Shown here one piece after another: positions 1 through 8,032 of a stretch of DNA of 43,115 bases. The DNA comes from RGUW01 sp049421025. GTDB lineage: Bacteria > Cyanobacteriota > Cyanobacteriia > PCC-6307 > Cyanobiaceae. Every line of letters begins with the position of its first letter. The stretch's first letter is position 1. Both the position numbers and the translations under genes were made by a program. Location of the stretch: assembly GCA_049421025.1 (NCBI GenBank), contig JBMSMG010000007.1:1-43115 (forward strand). The letters run 5' to 3'. The notes under the pieces are model-generated. The model was not told the origin of the DNA and did not search any database. It saw only the letters and a program-made list of their open reading frames with translations.

Positions 1-20
1 CTGACGCGGCAGAACAGACG

Positions 21-49
21 AAAAGCCACCCCATTGGGGTGGCTTTTTT
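21..49 (+). terminator. Rho-independent terminator
   Basis: A 12-bp perfect inverted repeat (AAAAGCCACCCC at 21-32, GGGGTGGCTTTT at 36-47) with a 3-nt ATT loop is followed by more T residues (T run 44-49). This is a classic intrinsic terminator. It most likely ends a gene lying left of the window on the plus strand. Because both flanks are A/T runs it could also work in the other direction. Confidence 0.9.
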
Positions 50-191
50 GTGTCTTTTTGCTGTTTTGGCATCAGCATGGTCGCTTGGCATCTCTGATTG
101 ACTGCTGCTTGTTGGTTTGCGGTTTGCTGCTGTTTAAGGGTCTTGATTCCAGAAGGCATGATGCCTGTGCTTCGATGCAAGCCTTGCAGGC
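50..191. other. Intergenic region before the YihY-family gene
   Basis: No gene is seen here. The right part has short overlapping inverted repeats: AGGCAT/ATGCCT around 154-166, and ATGCCTG (161-167) pairing with CAGGCAT (188-194). They lie just before or over the start of the next gene. They may be a leader structure or chance; no clear -35/-10 pair could be assigned. Confidence 0.35.
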
Positions 192-1121
192 ATGCTTAGG
201 CCCGCGACCATGATTCGTCGCTATGTGCGCTTGTTCTATCTTGCGGGCCGTCTATGGCTGCGCCATGACTGCGTCGATCTGAGTGCGGCTTTTGCCTATC
301 ACAGCCTGCAGTCTGTTTTGCCTGCGCTGTTGATTGCATTGTCTGTAGCGGCGCGGATTTTGGGGAATGATGATGGCTTAGTTGATGATCTTCTGCAGTC
401 AGGATCGCGGTGGATGCCACCTGCTGCATTGGCCTATTTTGAGCTCGTGATCGAGCGTTTTCTTCGGCAGGGTTTTGGGGCCGGATTGTTCGGTGTCATC
501 CTGCTTTTTTTGACCTCCAGCAATGCCTATCTGACTCTGCAACGCGGGGCTGATCGCATCTGGTGGCGACGGCCATCTGGTCATCGTCGTCAAACATTTG
601 CCCAGTTGTTTCGCCGCTATCTCAAGCTTCGCTTCAAAGGTTTTGGCCTGTTGTTGTTGATGGGTTTATTTATTGCCCTTGATCAGTTGATCAGCAATCA
701 GCGGGTCCTCGGCTCGCTTGATTTGAGGACTGTCATCGTTAATTGGCTGCCGCTCTCTCTGCATTGGCAGCGTCCTGTCGGTCTTGGACTTGACCTATTA
801 AGTTCGCTTGCGATCACATTTGTAGGGGCCCAGTTGTTCCTTTGGTGGCTGCCCTCGCATCCTGTCGCTTGGAGAAGACTTCTTCCCGGCGCTGCGCTCT
901 GCTCGGTTGCCTTGACAGGGCTCAACCTTCTTCTAGGGCGTGTTTTGTTGACTCTTGGCCTTCGTTTTTCGACCTATGGCGTTGTCGGCGGTGTACTGAT
1001 ATTGACCTTATGGGTTTGGCTTGTTGGTGTAATTGTTTATTACGCGCAATGTTTTAGTGTTGTCTACGGTTCTCGGCTGAATCATCTGAGGTTGCGCTCT
1101 TCCGCCTCTGCGTTGCCTTGA
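192..1121 (+). CDS. YihY/UPF0761 (BrkB-like) inner membrane protein
   Basis: A 309-residue integral membrane protein with about six hydrophobic helices. An N-terminal DLSAAFAYHSLQS segment matches the YihY/BrkB family (once called ribonuclease BN, now regarded as membrane proteins of unknown function). The helix near residue 95-115, the Trp/Pro-rich part near 210-225 and the glycine-rich last helices are typical. Two in-frame starts exist, ATG at 192 and ATG at 210; the second would begin MIRRYVRLF and leave a longer leader. The gene is visibly less GC-rich than its neighbours. Family assignment is firm; biochemical function is unknown. Confidence 0.85.
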   Translation: MLRPATMIRRYVRLFYLAGRLWLRHDCVDLSAAFAYHSLQSVLPALLIALSVAARILGNDDGLVDDLLQSGSRWMPPAALAYFELVIERFLRQGFGAGLFGVILLFLTSSNAYLTLQRGADRIWWRRPSGHRRQTFAQLFRRYLKLRFKGFGLLLLMGLFIALDQLISNQRVLGSLDLRTVIVNWLPLSLHWQRPVGLGLDLLSSLAITFVGAQLFLWWLPSHPVAWRRLLPGAALCSVALTGLNLLLGRVLLTLGLRFSTYGVVGGVLILTLWVWLVGVIVYYAQCFSVVYGSRLNHLRLRSSASALP

Positions 1122-1191
1122 TGGTTTCAGCTTTCAGCTGAGCACGCCAGGATGGCGGGGCACCGTGGTGCCTTAGGCACGTTCTTCCTCA

Positions 1192-1572
1192 ATGGCCAAT
1201 CGCTTGTCCTGGTGGTGGATCGTCGCGCTTGCCCTGCTGCTGTTAGCGCCAGGTCCTGCCAGTCGCCTGCTGTTTGACGTTGTCGGTGGTGTGACCCTGC
1301 TCATTGTTGCTCTGCCCGTTGCTCTTGGCGGGGTGGGTCTGTTGGCTTGGTTTCTCTTGCAGCGCCGCCTGCGTACCTGCGCCGCTTGCGGCTTCCGCAG
1401 TGTGGGCAGTGACGTCTGCCCGGCTTGCGGCACCGTGTTCAGCGTTGTCGGAGCTCAGGGCTCCCCATCCGCTGGCCAGGTCAGTGACACCAGCTTTGAT
1501 GCACGTGACCTCACCATTGATGTCACCGCGACTGATGTCGATAAGGATGCTTCAGGCAAGCAGGATGCATGA
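1192..1572 (+). CDS. Small membrane protein with a zinc-ribbon motif
   Basis: A 126-residue protein. Residues about 7-60 contain two hydrophobic segments. These are followed by a CxxC-x10-CxxC zinc-ribbon-like knuckle (CAACG then CPACG, about residues 63-80) and a polar, acidic tail. The knuckle should sit just after the second membrane helix, so the protein looks like a membrane-anchored zinc-binding or redox module. I do not recognise a named family; treat it as a conserved-type hypothetical. It follows the YihY gene by 70 bp on the same strand and ends about 50 bp before the convergent DUF2834 gene. A compact GGCACC/GGTGCC palindrome (1159-1172) lies in the gap before it. Confidence 0.65.
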   Translation: MANRLSWWWIVALALLLLAPGPASRLLFDVVGGVTLLIVALPVALGGVGLLAWFLLQRRLRTCAACGFRSVGSDVCPACGTVFSVVGAQGSPSAGQVSDTSFDARDLTIDVTATDVDKDASGKQDA

Positions 1573-1622
1573 GTCGACATTCAGTCGGATTTGAGTCGCC
1601 TCCGGGCTGCCATTCCTGCTGA

Positions 1623-2063
1623 TCAGGCGCTGTTGGCTTGGGTTGCGTTGCCAGTGCTGCTGGTATTGGCCTTCAGCTCGTCGAGGCGTCGCTCTCTCAG
1701 GTAGAGGAACAGCGGGCATCCAAAGGCGAAGGCGATGGTGACGCAGCTCAGCAGCACCCAGCCCAGCCCGCGCATGTTCAGGCGACGTGCTTCGCTGACC
1801 ATCCAGATCGTGACCGCCGTGGCTCCGATGGCCAAGTCCCTTGAGAGCGAAGCTGCAGCCGGATTGGCATTGGCCAATCGCACAAACAGGCCGAGATCAA
1901 AACTGGCCCCATAGGCCTGCATGAAATCGAGGTTGGCCAGCCATGGCAGCACGCCTCCAGCCAATGCCAGGGCTAGATACAGAGTCTGCAGGGTCGATTG
2001 ACTGATGGCCACGGGGCTCAGGCGTTGTTGAACGGCGTTGTCGTGCCGTTTTGAGGATCCCAC
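1623..2063 (-). CDS. DUF2834 domain membrane protein
   Basis: A protein of 146 residues from the GTG at 2063. It matches the DUF2834 pattern: a first helix with LPW, then the conserved FMQAYGASFDL..F segment, NPAAASLSRDL, a helix with MVSEARRLNMRG, and a last helix ending PLFLYLRERRLDEL. About three membrane helices are predicted. The function of DUF2834 is unknown. With this start it overlaps the end of xseB by 46 bp. A second in-frame GTG at 2012, just after the xseB stop at 2018-2020, would give about 129 residues and no overlap. It is the last gene of the xseA-xseB run. Confidence 0.8.
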   Translation of the reverse strand: MGSSKRHDNAVQQRLSPVAISQSTLQTLYLALALAGGVLPWLANLDFMQAYGASFDLGLFVRLANANPAAASLSRDLAIGATAVTIWMVSEARRLNMRGLGWVLLSCVTIAFAFGCPLFLYLRERRLDELKANTSSTGNATQANSA

Positions 2064-2362
2064 AGTTCAACGGTTTGCTCGATGCTCTCCAGCAGTTGCT
2101 CGCAGCGCAGGGCGTAGGCCTGAGCACGCTGATACAGCCCGCTCATCTCCTCGACTGGTAGGTCGGGAGCCTGCAGCTGGGCTAGCGCCAGCTCCAGCGC
2201 GCTTTGCGCCTCGCTGTAGCTCAGATCGGCTGCGATCGAGGGCGATGGGCTGTTCGCTTGCGACTCTTTGCTGCTGCTCTGGCGCTCCCCGCTCTTGTTG
2301 TCTGAGCCCTGGCTGCGCCCGCGCCCGCCGCGGCTTGATGCGGTGTTGCTTGTTGGTGCCAT
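2018..2362 (-). CDS. xseB: Exodeoxyribonuclease VII small subunit
   Basis: 114 residues from the ATG at 2362. The C-terminal part (about 50-100) has the helical-hairpin pattern of ExoVII small subunits: LSYSEAQSALELALAQLQ, the LPVEEM turn, then LYQRAQAYALRCEQLLES. The N-terminal 45 residues are a low-complexity Ser/Gly/Arg tail. The small subunit binds XseA in the cytoplasm to form the single-strand DNA exonuclease used in mismatch repair and DNA-damage processing. The gene begins 1 bp after the xseA stop, so the two are almost certainly cotranscribed and probably translationally coupled. A longer in-frame ORF reaching 2482 is not used because it lies inside xseA. Confidence 0.9.
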   Translation of the reverse strand: MAPTSNTASSRGGRGRSQGSDNKSGERQSSSKESQANSPSPSIAADLSYSEAQSALELALAQLQAPDLPVEEMSGLYQRAQAYALRCEQLLESIEQTVELWDPQNGTTTPFNNA

Positions 2363-2363
2363 T

Positions 2364-3557
2364 TCAGTTGCTTCCTTCGTGCCGCTCGCCCATGGTCTCT
2401 GCTTGAGCCTGGCTGTGCGTATGCAGGCCGGTGATCTGGGCTTGCAGCATGCCATCGACCAACTGCAGAGTGACTTGATCACCAGCGTTGATCTGGTTGA
2501 TGCGGCTGATCAGGGCGCCGCGTTGGTCGCGCATCAGCACAAAACCGCGTTGCAGCCAATGCTGCGGCGAGAGCAGCTCGAGCAGTTGCCGCTGCTGAGC
2601 CAGCAGGTGTCGTCTGGTTTCCAGCAGCCTGCGGGGATGCAGCTCGCCAAGCCGCGCTCGCCATTGAGCCAGCGTCTGGTGCTGCCGCTCGAGCCGCCAA
2701 CGCAACTGCTCGGTGGCCTGTTGGCGCAGGCGCTGCAGTCCCTGTGCCACAGCCAGCCGATCGGGCAGTAAGGCCACCATGGCGGCGGTGGGGGTGGCGC
2801 AGCGCAGGTCTGCCACCAGATCCACCACCGTGGTGTCATCTTCATGGCCGACCCCGCTCACCACCGGCACGGGAAAGTTGGCGACGGTTCTGGCGAGTTG
2901 CTCTCCATCAAAGACGGCCAGGTCTTCGCGGCTACCGCCGCCGCGGGCCAGCACGGCTGCGTCGATGCCGAGGCTCGTGGCCTGATCGGCCAGCACTTGC
3001 AGTGCCTGACAGATCTCTGCTTCAACAGCGCCCTGCACAGGGATTGGTACCAGCAGAAGGCGGGCCGCAGGCCAGCGCTCAGCGGCCGTACGCAACAGGT
3101 CGGCCAGGGCCGAGCTGGGCACACTGGTGAGTACGGCAATCCGTTGGGGCAGCTTGGGCAAGGCACGTTTGCGCTCGGTTGCGAGCAGACCTTCGCGCTC
3201 AAGCAAGCTGCTGACCCGCTCGAACTGGCGCAGCACGGTGCTCAGGCTTGGCCGCAGATCGAGCACCTGCACCGACAAGCTGGCGCGGCCAGCCCAGAAG
3301 TTGAGTTTGCCCACCACCACAACACCCTCGCCATCGGCGGGTTGGTGGCTGAGCCGCGGTAGTTGAGAGGCCCAGGCCACAGCAGGAATCGATGCATCCC
3401 CATCAGCCAGGGTCATCCAGAGATGTCCCTTCTTGAGCTGGGGTTTGATCACCGTGGCGTCGAGCACGAACCGCGGGGCAAAACCTCGCTCCAGCAGGTT
3501 GCCGATGGCCCGGTTCAATTCAGCCACGCTGTAGCGCGGAAGTCCGGTGCTGCTCAC
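2364..3557 (-). CDS. xseA: Exodeoxyribonuclease VII large subunit
   Basis: 397 residues from the GTG at 3557 (VSSTGLPRYSVAELN...), close to the usual XseA length of about 400. An OB-fold DNA-binding domain occupies roughly residues 1-100. The ExoVII_L catalytic domain follows, with the hallmark RGGGSREDLAVFD, PVVSGVGHEDDTTVVDLVADLRC and TPTAAM segments at about 205-265. A long helical region and a C-terminal GFVLM segment complete it. The reading frame stays open to 3629, but that longer form would overlap the preceding small gene; the GTG lies 10 bp beyond that gene's stop and follows an AAAGGG-like ribosome site. Forms ExoVII with the adjacent xseB product. Confidence 0.95.
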   Translation of the reverse strand: MSSTGLPRYSVAELNRAIGNLLERGFAPRFVLDATVIKPQLKKGHLWMTLADGDASIPAVAWASQLPRLSHQPADGEGVVVVGKLNFWAGRASLSVQVLDLRPSLSTVLRQFERVSSLLEREGLLATERKRALPKLPQRIAVLTSVPSSALADLLRTAAERWPAARLLLVPIPVQGAVEAEICQALQVLADQATSLGIDAAVLARGGGSREDLAVFDGEQLARTVANFPVPVVSGVGHEDDTTVVDLVADLRCATPTAAMVALLPDRLAVAQGLQRLRQQATEQLRWRLERQHQTLAQWRARLGELHPRRLLETRRHLLAQQRQLLELLSPQHWLQRGFVLMRDQRGALISRINQINAGDQVTLQLVDGMLQAQITGLHTHSQAQAETMGERHEGSN

Positions 3558-3567
3558 GGCTTTGGAG

Positions 3568-3744
3568 TCACCCTTTGAGCTGGCGATAGCAATGCCACCA
3601 GTACAGGCTGAGCAGGCTGGCCGCAGCAAACACCCCTTGGCCGGCGGGGTGGTCGATGCGGACCAGGCCGATTCCGGCGATCACCAGTGCACTACTCAGT
3701 AGACGTGCACCGTCGCGCCGGTTGTTGACATAGAAGCGGGCCAC
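3568..3744 (-). CDS. Small two-helix membrane protein upstream of xseA
   Basis: 58 residues starting at a GTG (3744). It begins with a polar VARFYVNNRRDGAR stretch. Two short hydrophobic segments follow (about 16-29 and 36-51), ending WWHCYRQLKG. The frame is open further upstream, but that part would run into the divergent phosphatase gene, so the GTG near its start is the more likely beginning. The stop lies 10 bp before the xseA GTG, suggesting it is the first gene of the xseA-xseB-DUF2834 run. I do not recognise the family. The start is uncertain. Confidence 0.55.
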   Translation of the reverse strand: MARFYVNNRRDGARLLSSALVIAGIGLVRIDHPAGQGVFAAASLLSLYWWHCYRQLKG

Positions 3745-3815
3745 AGTGGCACTGGCCAGGCTGCCAGGGGGCTTTGTTGACCATTTAAGGTCCCGCCTAG
3801 AAGCGTCTTGGCTCC

Positions 3816-4616
3816 ATGGTGCGACGGCGGCAGCTGTTGGAGCAGCAATTGGCAGTGACGCTCCCCAAAAATCCAGCTCTGGTGCTGGTGACCGATCTGG
3901 ACGGCACCTTGCTTGGGGGCTCACGCAGCTGGCGCCAGCGCGTCTACAGCTGGTTGGAGCGCAGCCGTGAGCAGGTGCTGCACGTGTTCTGCACAGGCCG
4001 CGATCTCTCGTCGATTGCCCGTCTGCTCAACGAGGACGCCGCCCATGGGCTGGTCGCACCGCACTTGGTGATTGGTGATGTGGGCTGCACGGTGGCTTGC
4101 GGTCAGAGCCTGGAGCCATTGCCTCTGGCCGTCGAGCCCATCGAAGCCCGTTGGCAGGGCAAGCCTGAGCGATTGCTGCCGCTGCTGGCTGGTGTGCCAG
4201 GCCTCTCACCCCAGCCTCTGAGTGCTGATCGGCGTCTGGCCTACTACTACGACCCCGATACTTTTGCGCCTGAGCTGGTGCCGGTACTCGAGGCCCACGG
4301 CGTCGATTGCCTGTTCTCCGACAACCGCTATCTGGATCTGCTGCCAGCGGGAGTCAACAAGGGCAGCACGCTGCTCGAGCTGCTGGCGTTGCTTGAGGTG
4401 GACCGTGCCCGGGTGGTGACCGCCGGTGACACCCTCAACGATCTGGCGATGTTTGAAACGGGCTTGGCCGGGGTGATGGTGGGCAATGCCGAGCCTGCTT
4501 TGCTGGAGCATGCACCGCGTCTGCCCCAGACGTACACGGCCAGGGCCCATGGCTGTGAAGGCATTGTCGAGGGCTTGCGCCACTTTGGCTTTGGCGATCT
4601 GTTGACGGGGTTATGA
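3816..4616 (+). CDS. HAD-IIB sugar-phosphate phosphatase (sucrose-phosphatase/MPGP-like)
   Basis: 266 residues. HAD motif I is DLDGT at 27-31. A lysine motif GVNKGS lies near 183, and motif III/IV GDTLND at 204-209 is followed by an acidic metal-binding pattern. Together with the inserted cap these match the Cof/S6PP branch (sucrose-6F-phosphate phosphatase, mannosyl- or glucosyl-3-phosphoglycerate phosphatase). In cyanobacteria such enzymes make compatible solutes (sucrose, glucosylglycerate). No partner synthase is in the window, so the exact substrate cannot be told. It is transcribed divergently from the xseA run and converges on hrpB, overlapping its stop by 6 bp: its last sense codon TTA is the hrpB TAA. 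Confidence 0.85.
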   Translation: MVRRRQLLEQQLAVTLPKNPALVLVTDLDGTLLGGSRSWRQRVYSWLERSREQVLHVFCTGRDLSSIARLLNEDAAHGLVAPHLVIGDVGCTVACGQSLEPLPLAVEPIEARWQGKPERLLPLLAGVPGLSPQPLSADRRLAYYYDPDTFAPELVPVLEAHGVDCLFSDNRYLDLLPAGVNKGSTLLELLALLEVDRARVVTAGDTLNDLAMFETGLAGVMVGNAEPALLEHAPRLPQTYTARAHGCEGIVEGLRHFGFGDLLTGL

Positions 4617-7142
4617 GCGCTGTTGCTGCTGGTGCCGTTTGGTGCCTGCTGTTGCAACAGCCGTGGTCGGATCCTCGGGCCAGGGGTGTTTGGGATAGCG
4701 GCCGCGCAATTCGCGCCGCACCTCGGCGTAGGTGTGCCGCCAGAAATGCGGTAGGTCTTCGCTGACGGCTGCGGGTCTGCCTGCAGGGCTCAGCAGTTCC
4801 AGCCGAACCGGTAGGCGGCCCTGCATCACGCTGGGGTGGGCCGCAGTGCCAAACAGCTCCTGCAGTTTGACGGCCAGCACCGGTCTGCCCTCGCGGTAGT
4901 CGAGTCGGGCCTGGCGACCTGAGGCGATCGCCAGGGTGCTGGGCAACAGGGCCTCGAGCTGCTGCCTGTACTCCCAGGCCAGCTCGCCCCACAAGCACGC
5001 CTGCAGATCGAGGCGTTGCAGGTCCTCAAGGCTGCGCAGGCCCAGCAGCTGCGGCCCCAGCCAGCTCGCCAGATCGTTCAGCAGGGTGCTGTCGCTGCGC
5101 GATGGCCATGGATCGCCGAGCCACTGATGGGCAATCTCCAGCCGCTGTTGCAACTGGCGGTCTCCCTCGCTCCAGGGCAGCAATGCCAGACCGCGGCTAC
5201 GAATCTGCTCGAGCAGCAGCTCGCCGATGGCCTGGTGATCGGCATCATCCAGGGGCCGGCGCTCGAGCACCAGGGCTCCCAGCCTGAGTTGCTGTTCGCA
5301 GCGCACCCGCTCAGCCTGGCTGTCCCAGCTGATGCAGGGCTGCACCGTGCCGCTGCCCCTGGCCTGCTGCAGCAGGGTCTCAAGCGGCAGCGGCAGGGCC
5401 AGCTGGATGCGGGCATCGTTGTGCTGACCATCAACGCTGGCCACAGCCAGAGCGGCCTGCGCGGCCAGCGGGTCATGGGGCGGCAGCGCCGCGCCCCTGC
5501 CATTGCGCAGTAAAAACCGCCCGGGTTGATGAGCCCGTGCCAGAGCGATCCGCTCCGGATAGGCCCAGCTGAGCAGCAGGGCCGCTGCTTCGGTGGGCGT
5601 TTCGCCGGTTGGCTTCTGCGGGGCCGGCAGCTGAGCCAGCAGCGCCTGACGCTGTTGCTGCAGGCGCTGCCACTGCGGGTTGCGGGGCTGCGGGTGGGCT
5701 AGCCAGTTCAGCCGTGCTCCCAGGTCACTCCCTGTGCTGCTGCGATCGAGGGGATCGCGTTCGCTCAGCAGCACCGCCAGTGAGGCGGCCATGGGCTGCC
5801 AGCCCCGCTCACAGGCCCGCAGCAGCATGTGGGCCAGCCGCGGATGCACGCCCAGTTGACCCATGGCACGGCCATGGGCGCTGAGCCGCCCCTCGTTGTC
5901 GAGCGCGCCCAGTTGCTCCAGCAAGACGCGTGCTTCCTGCAGGCTTGCACTGGGCGGCGCCACCAGCCAGGGGAGCCCTGTGCCGAGGGGCTCCCCCCAG
6001 AGCGCCAACTGCAAGGCCAGCGGCACCGGGTCGCACTCGAGCAGTTCTGGGGTGTCAAAGGCTGGCCGCCTTTGTTGCTCGAGCTCAGACCACAGGCGAA
6101 CGCAGCGACCGGGGCCTAGGCGTCCGGCGCGGCCCTTGCGTTGTTCGGCGCTGGCCTGGCTCGCGCTCACGGTGACCAGGCCATCCATGCCACTGCGCGG
6201 ATCAAAGCGGCTGCGGCGGCTCAGGCCGCTGTCGATCACCAGCTCCACGCCGTCAATCGTCAGCGAGCTTTCGGCGATGCTCGTGGTCAGAACCACCTTG
6301 CCTTGGGCGGTGCGCGCAGCACAGATGGCCTGGCTCTGCTGAGCCAGCGTCAGGTTGCCGTGCAGCACGGTGAGCTCACAGTCGGCGCTCCAGCTGGTTG
6401 CCTCAAGGGCCCGTTGGGTTCGCCCGATGTCGGCAAGGCCCGGTAGGAACACCAGCGCCGTGCTGCCCGCGCGGGGTGCGTCTCGCCAGTGGGCCGAGAG
6501 CGCCCGCACCACCTGGTGGGCAAGCGGTTCGTCCTGTTTGGGCCGCTGATAGCTGATCTGCACCGGATGCTCGCGGCCGTCGCTGCGCAGGACCTGGGCC
6601 TGGGGCCAATGCTGGGCCAGGGCCTCGATCTGCAGGGTGGCCGACATAACCAGCAGCCGCAGTTCAGGGTTGAGCAACTCGCGGGCCTGACGCAGCAGCA
6701 CAAGCGCCAGTTCGGTCTCAGCCCCGCGTTCATGGAACTCATCGAGGATCACGGCAGTGACCCCGGCCAGCTCAGGCTCAGCCTGCAGCCGGCGTAAAAA
6801 CAGGCCGCTGGTGAGCACCTCAAGCCGGGTGGCAGCCGATGTGCGCGACTCCAGCCTGACGCTGTAGCCGACGCGCTGACCCACAGGTTCACCCAGCTCG
6901 CCCGCCAGTCGCTGGGCCGCAGCCTTGGCCGCCAAGCGTCTGGGCTCAAGCATCCAGATCTTGCCTGCTCCTGGAGTTTCGCCAAGCAGGGCCAGGGGCA
7001 CGCGGGTTGTCTTGCCTGCCCCAGGCGGTGCTTGCAGCAACAGAGTTGCCCCCGGCGCTGCCAGAGCGGCTGTGATGGCCGGGATTAGGCCATCAATCGG
7101 TAGGGCGTGCTGCTGCGACTCAGCGCACGTGGCGAGCTCCAT
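4611..7142 (-). CDS. hrpB: ATP-dependent RNA/DNA helicase HrpB
   Basis: 843 residues from the ATG at 7142, near the usual HrpB length of about 820. DEAH-type helicase motifs are all visible: Walker A APPGAGKTT (38-46), motif Ia LEPRRLAA (about 65-72), Walker B as DEFH (134-137), motif III SAT (167-169), and motif VI QRKGRAGR followed by GRCVRLW. The C-terminal HrpB-specific domain includes RLPVRLELLSPAGRP and HFWRHTYAEVRRELRGRYPKHPWPEDP. The open frame extends to 7301, but that extension lies inside the previous gene, which it follows with a 23-bp overlap. Cellular role in cyanobacteria is not established. Confidence 0.93.
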   Translation of the reverse strand: MELATCAESQQHALPIDGLIPAITAALAAPGATLLLQAPPGAGKTTRVPLALLGETPGAGKIWMLEPRRLAAKAAAQRLAGELGEPVGQRVGYSVRLESRTSAATRLEVLTSGLFLRRLQAEPELAGVTAVILDEFHERGAETELALVLLRQARELLNPELRLLVMSATLQIEALAQHWPQAQVLRSDGREHPVQISYQRPKQDEPLAHQVVRALSAHWRDAPRAGSTALVFLPGLADIGRTQRALEATSWSADCELTVLHGNLTLAQQSQAICAARTAQGKVVLTTSIAESSLTIDGVELVIDSGLSRRSRFDPRSGMDGLVTVSASQASAEQRKGRAGRLGPGRCVRLWSELEQQRRPAFDTPELLECDPVPLALQLALWGEPLGTGLPWLVAPPSASLQEARVLLEQLGALDNEGRLSAHGRAMGQLGVHPRLAHMLLRACERGWQPMAASLAVLLSERDPLDRSSTGSDLGARLNWLAHPQPRNPQWQRLQQQRQALLAQLPAPQKPTGETPTEAAALLLSWAYPERIALARAHQPGRFLLRNGRGAALPPHDPLAAQAALAVASVDGQHNDARIQLALPLPLETLLQQARGSGTVQPCISWDSQAERVRCEQQLRLGALVLERRPLDDADHQAIGELLLEQIRSRGLALLPWSEGDRQLQQRLEIAHQWLGDPWPSRSDSTLLNDLASWLGPQLLGLRSLEDLQRLDLQACLWGELAWEYRQQLEALLPSTLAIASGRQARLDYREGRPVLAVKLQELFGTAAHPSVMQGRLPVRLELLSPAGRPAAVSEDLPHFWRHTYAEVRRELRGRYPKHPWPEDPTTAVATAGTKRHQQQQRS

Positions 7143-7503
7143 CGACCGGGTGATAGGGCTCGCCGGTGGTCTCTTCGTAAACGATGGCTGGCAGTCCGGT
7201 TTCAAACATGGTCTGCAGCGCTTCTTTGAGGTAGGGATTCCAGCCGCCGGTGCTGACCTTGCCGTGCCGCACGGTCCAGTCCCAGGTGCCTTGCAGGTCA
7301 CGGGGAATGCGGCCTTCGCGGTCGCGGCGGGCCACCAGATCCTGTGATTCGACGAGGCCGACCAGGATCGGTTCCTTGCCGTAGGCGGGCGTGAGGCTGA
7401 GCTCGAGACGCACCGGATCCTCCTTGATCAGCTTCAGCCGAAACCGGGGCGGCAACTTGAGATTGCGCAACACGGCACCGACGATTCTGGTCCTTTGATC
7501 CAC
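7120..7503 (-). CDS. Conserved hypothetical protein upstream of hrpB
   Basis: About 127 residues, basic and without membrane segments. Recognisable stretches are LKLPPRFRLKLIKEDPVRLELSLTP near the N-terminus, LVESQDLVARRDREGRIPRDLQGTWDWTV in the middle and YLKEALQTMFETGLPAIVYEETTGEPYHPV at the end. It looks like a small soluble cyanobacterial family; I cannot name it. Two starts compete: GTG at 7509, and GTG at 7503. The second is preferred because GGAG lies 7 nt before it. The 3' end overlaps the hrpB start by 23 bp, so the two are probably coupled. Confidence 0.75.
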   Translation of the reverse strand: MDQRTRIVGAVLRNLKLPPRFRLKLIKEDPVRLELSLTPAYGKEPILVGLVESQDLVARRDREGRIPRDLQGTWDWTVRHGKVSTGGWNPYLKEALQTMFETGLPAIVYEETTGEPYHPVDGARHVR

Positions 7504-7542
7504 CGGCACTCTCCGCTTGAAGACAGGTTCTGCCCTGTGAGC

Positions 7543-7821
7543 CTATTCAGTGGAGGGTCGGGGCTCGTCTTCGAAGCGCACGGTCAGCAGATCTTCGCGG
7601 GTCAATTCACCATCGGAATCGAGCAATTCCGGGTGGATGGTGAGCCGTCCGGTTCGGTCAACAGGCTGGTTGGCCGCGTCTGAGGCGGATCGCCCCCCTG
7701 TGTTGGCGGCGCCATAACCGCGCGCCATCACCCTGAAGGCCTGCCAAAGCAGAACAACAAAGCAGGTTCCGTACAGCAGCGGGAGCATCAGCTGCAGCAG
7801 GTGAGGGGCTGATCCCATCAT
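7543..7821 (-). CDS. DUF2973 domain protein
   Basis: 92 residues. An N-terminal membrane helix (about 8-28, LLQLMLPLLYGTCFVVLLWQ) is followed by a linker and the DUF2973 signature: a TIHPELLDSDGELTREDLLTVRF segment near 63-85. The family is largely cyanobacterial and of unknown function. It starts with two tandem ATG codons (7821 and 7818). The first overlaps the TGA of the 37-aa ORF before it in an ATGATG arrangement, which indicates translational coupling. Confidence 0.85.
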   Translation of the reverse strand: MMGSAPHLLQLMLPLLYGTCFVVLLWQAFRVMARGYGAANTGGRSASDAANQPVDRTGRLTIHPELLDSDGELTREDLLTVRFEDEPRPSTE

Positions 7822-7931
7822 GGCTCCCGCCTGCCTGCTTGCTCCCCCGTGGTTGCCAGCATCCACGCCCACAGGGTGGCGCAAGCTGCACCAAAGGCGA
7901 GAAAGGCCAGCAACAGCGAAGCGGTGCCCAT
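7818..7931 (-). CDS. 37-aa single-helix membrane peptide
   Basis: A short ORF, ATG at 7931 to TGA at 7818-7820. It encodes a peptide with one hydrophobic helix (about residues 4-26, starting MGTASLLLAFLAFG) and a charged tail ending EQAGRREP. The size and shape resemble the tiny single-helix proteins common in photosynthetic complexes, but the sequence does not match any subunit I can recall, so no name is given. Its stop codon overlaps the start of the DUF2973 gene by 4 bp, which strongly favours it being translated. The region upstream (7932-8032) is a divergent promoter region shared with the HtrA gene. Confidence 0.6.
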   Translation of the reverse strand: MGTASLLLAFLAFGAACATLWAWMLATTGEQAGRREP

Positions 7932-8032
7932 GGCGTTCAGGCTGTTTACAAATCTTAGCGAGCGGCCGCTGGCTTGGTTCCTCGCTGCCGCAGTGAGTTC
8001 CTAGCCTTGTGCCCCAAGCCAAGGAACTTGCT

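Noticed and set aside
4923..4932. HIP1-type palindromes (GCGATCGC), also at 28568, 32537 and 33073
   Set aside because: Only about four copies were found by eye in 43 kb, not the strong enrichment seen in many beta-cyanobacteria; no functional claim is made.
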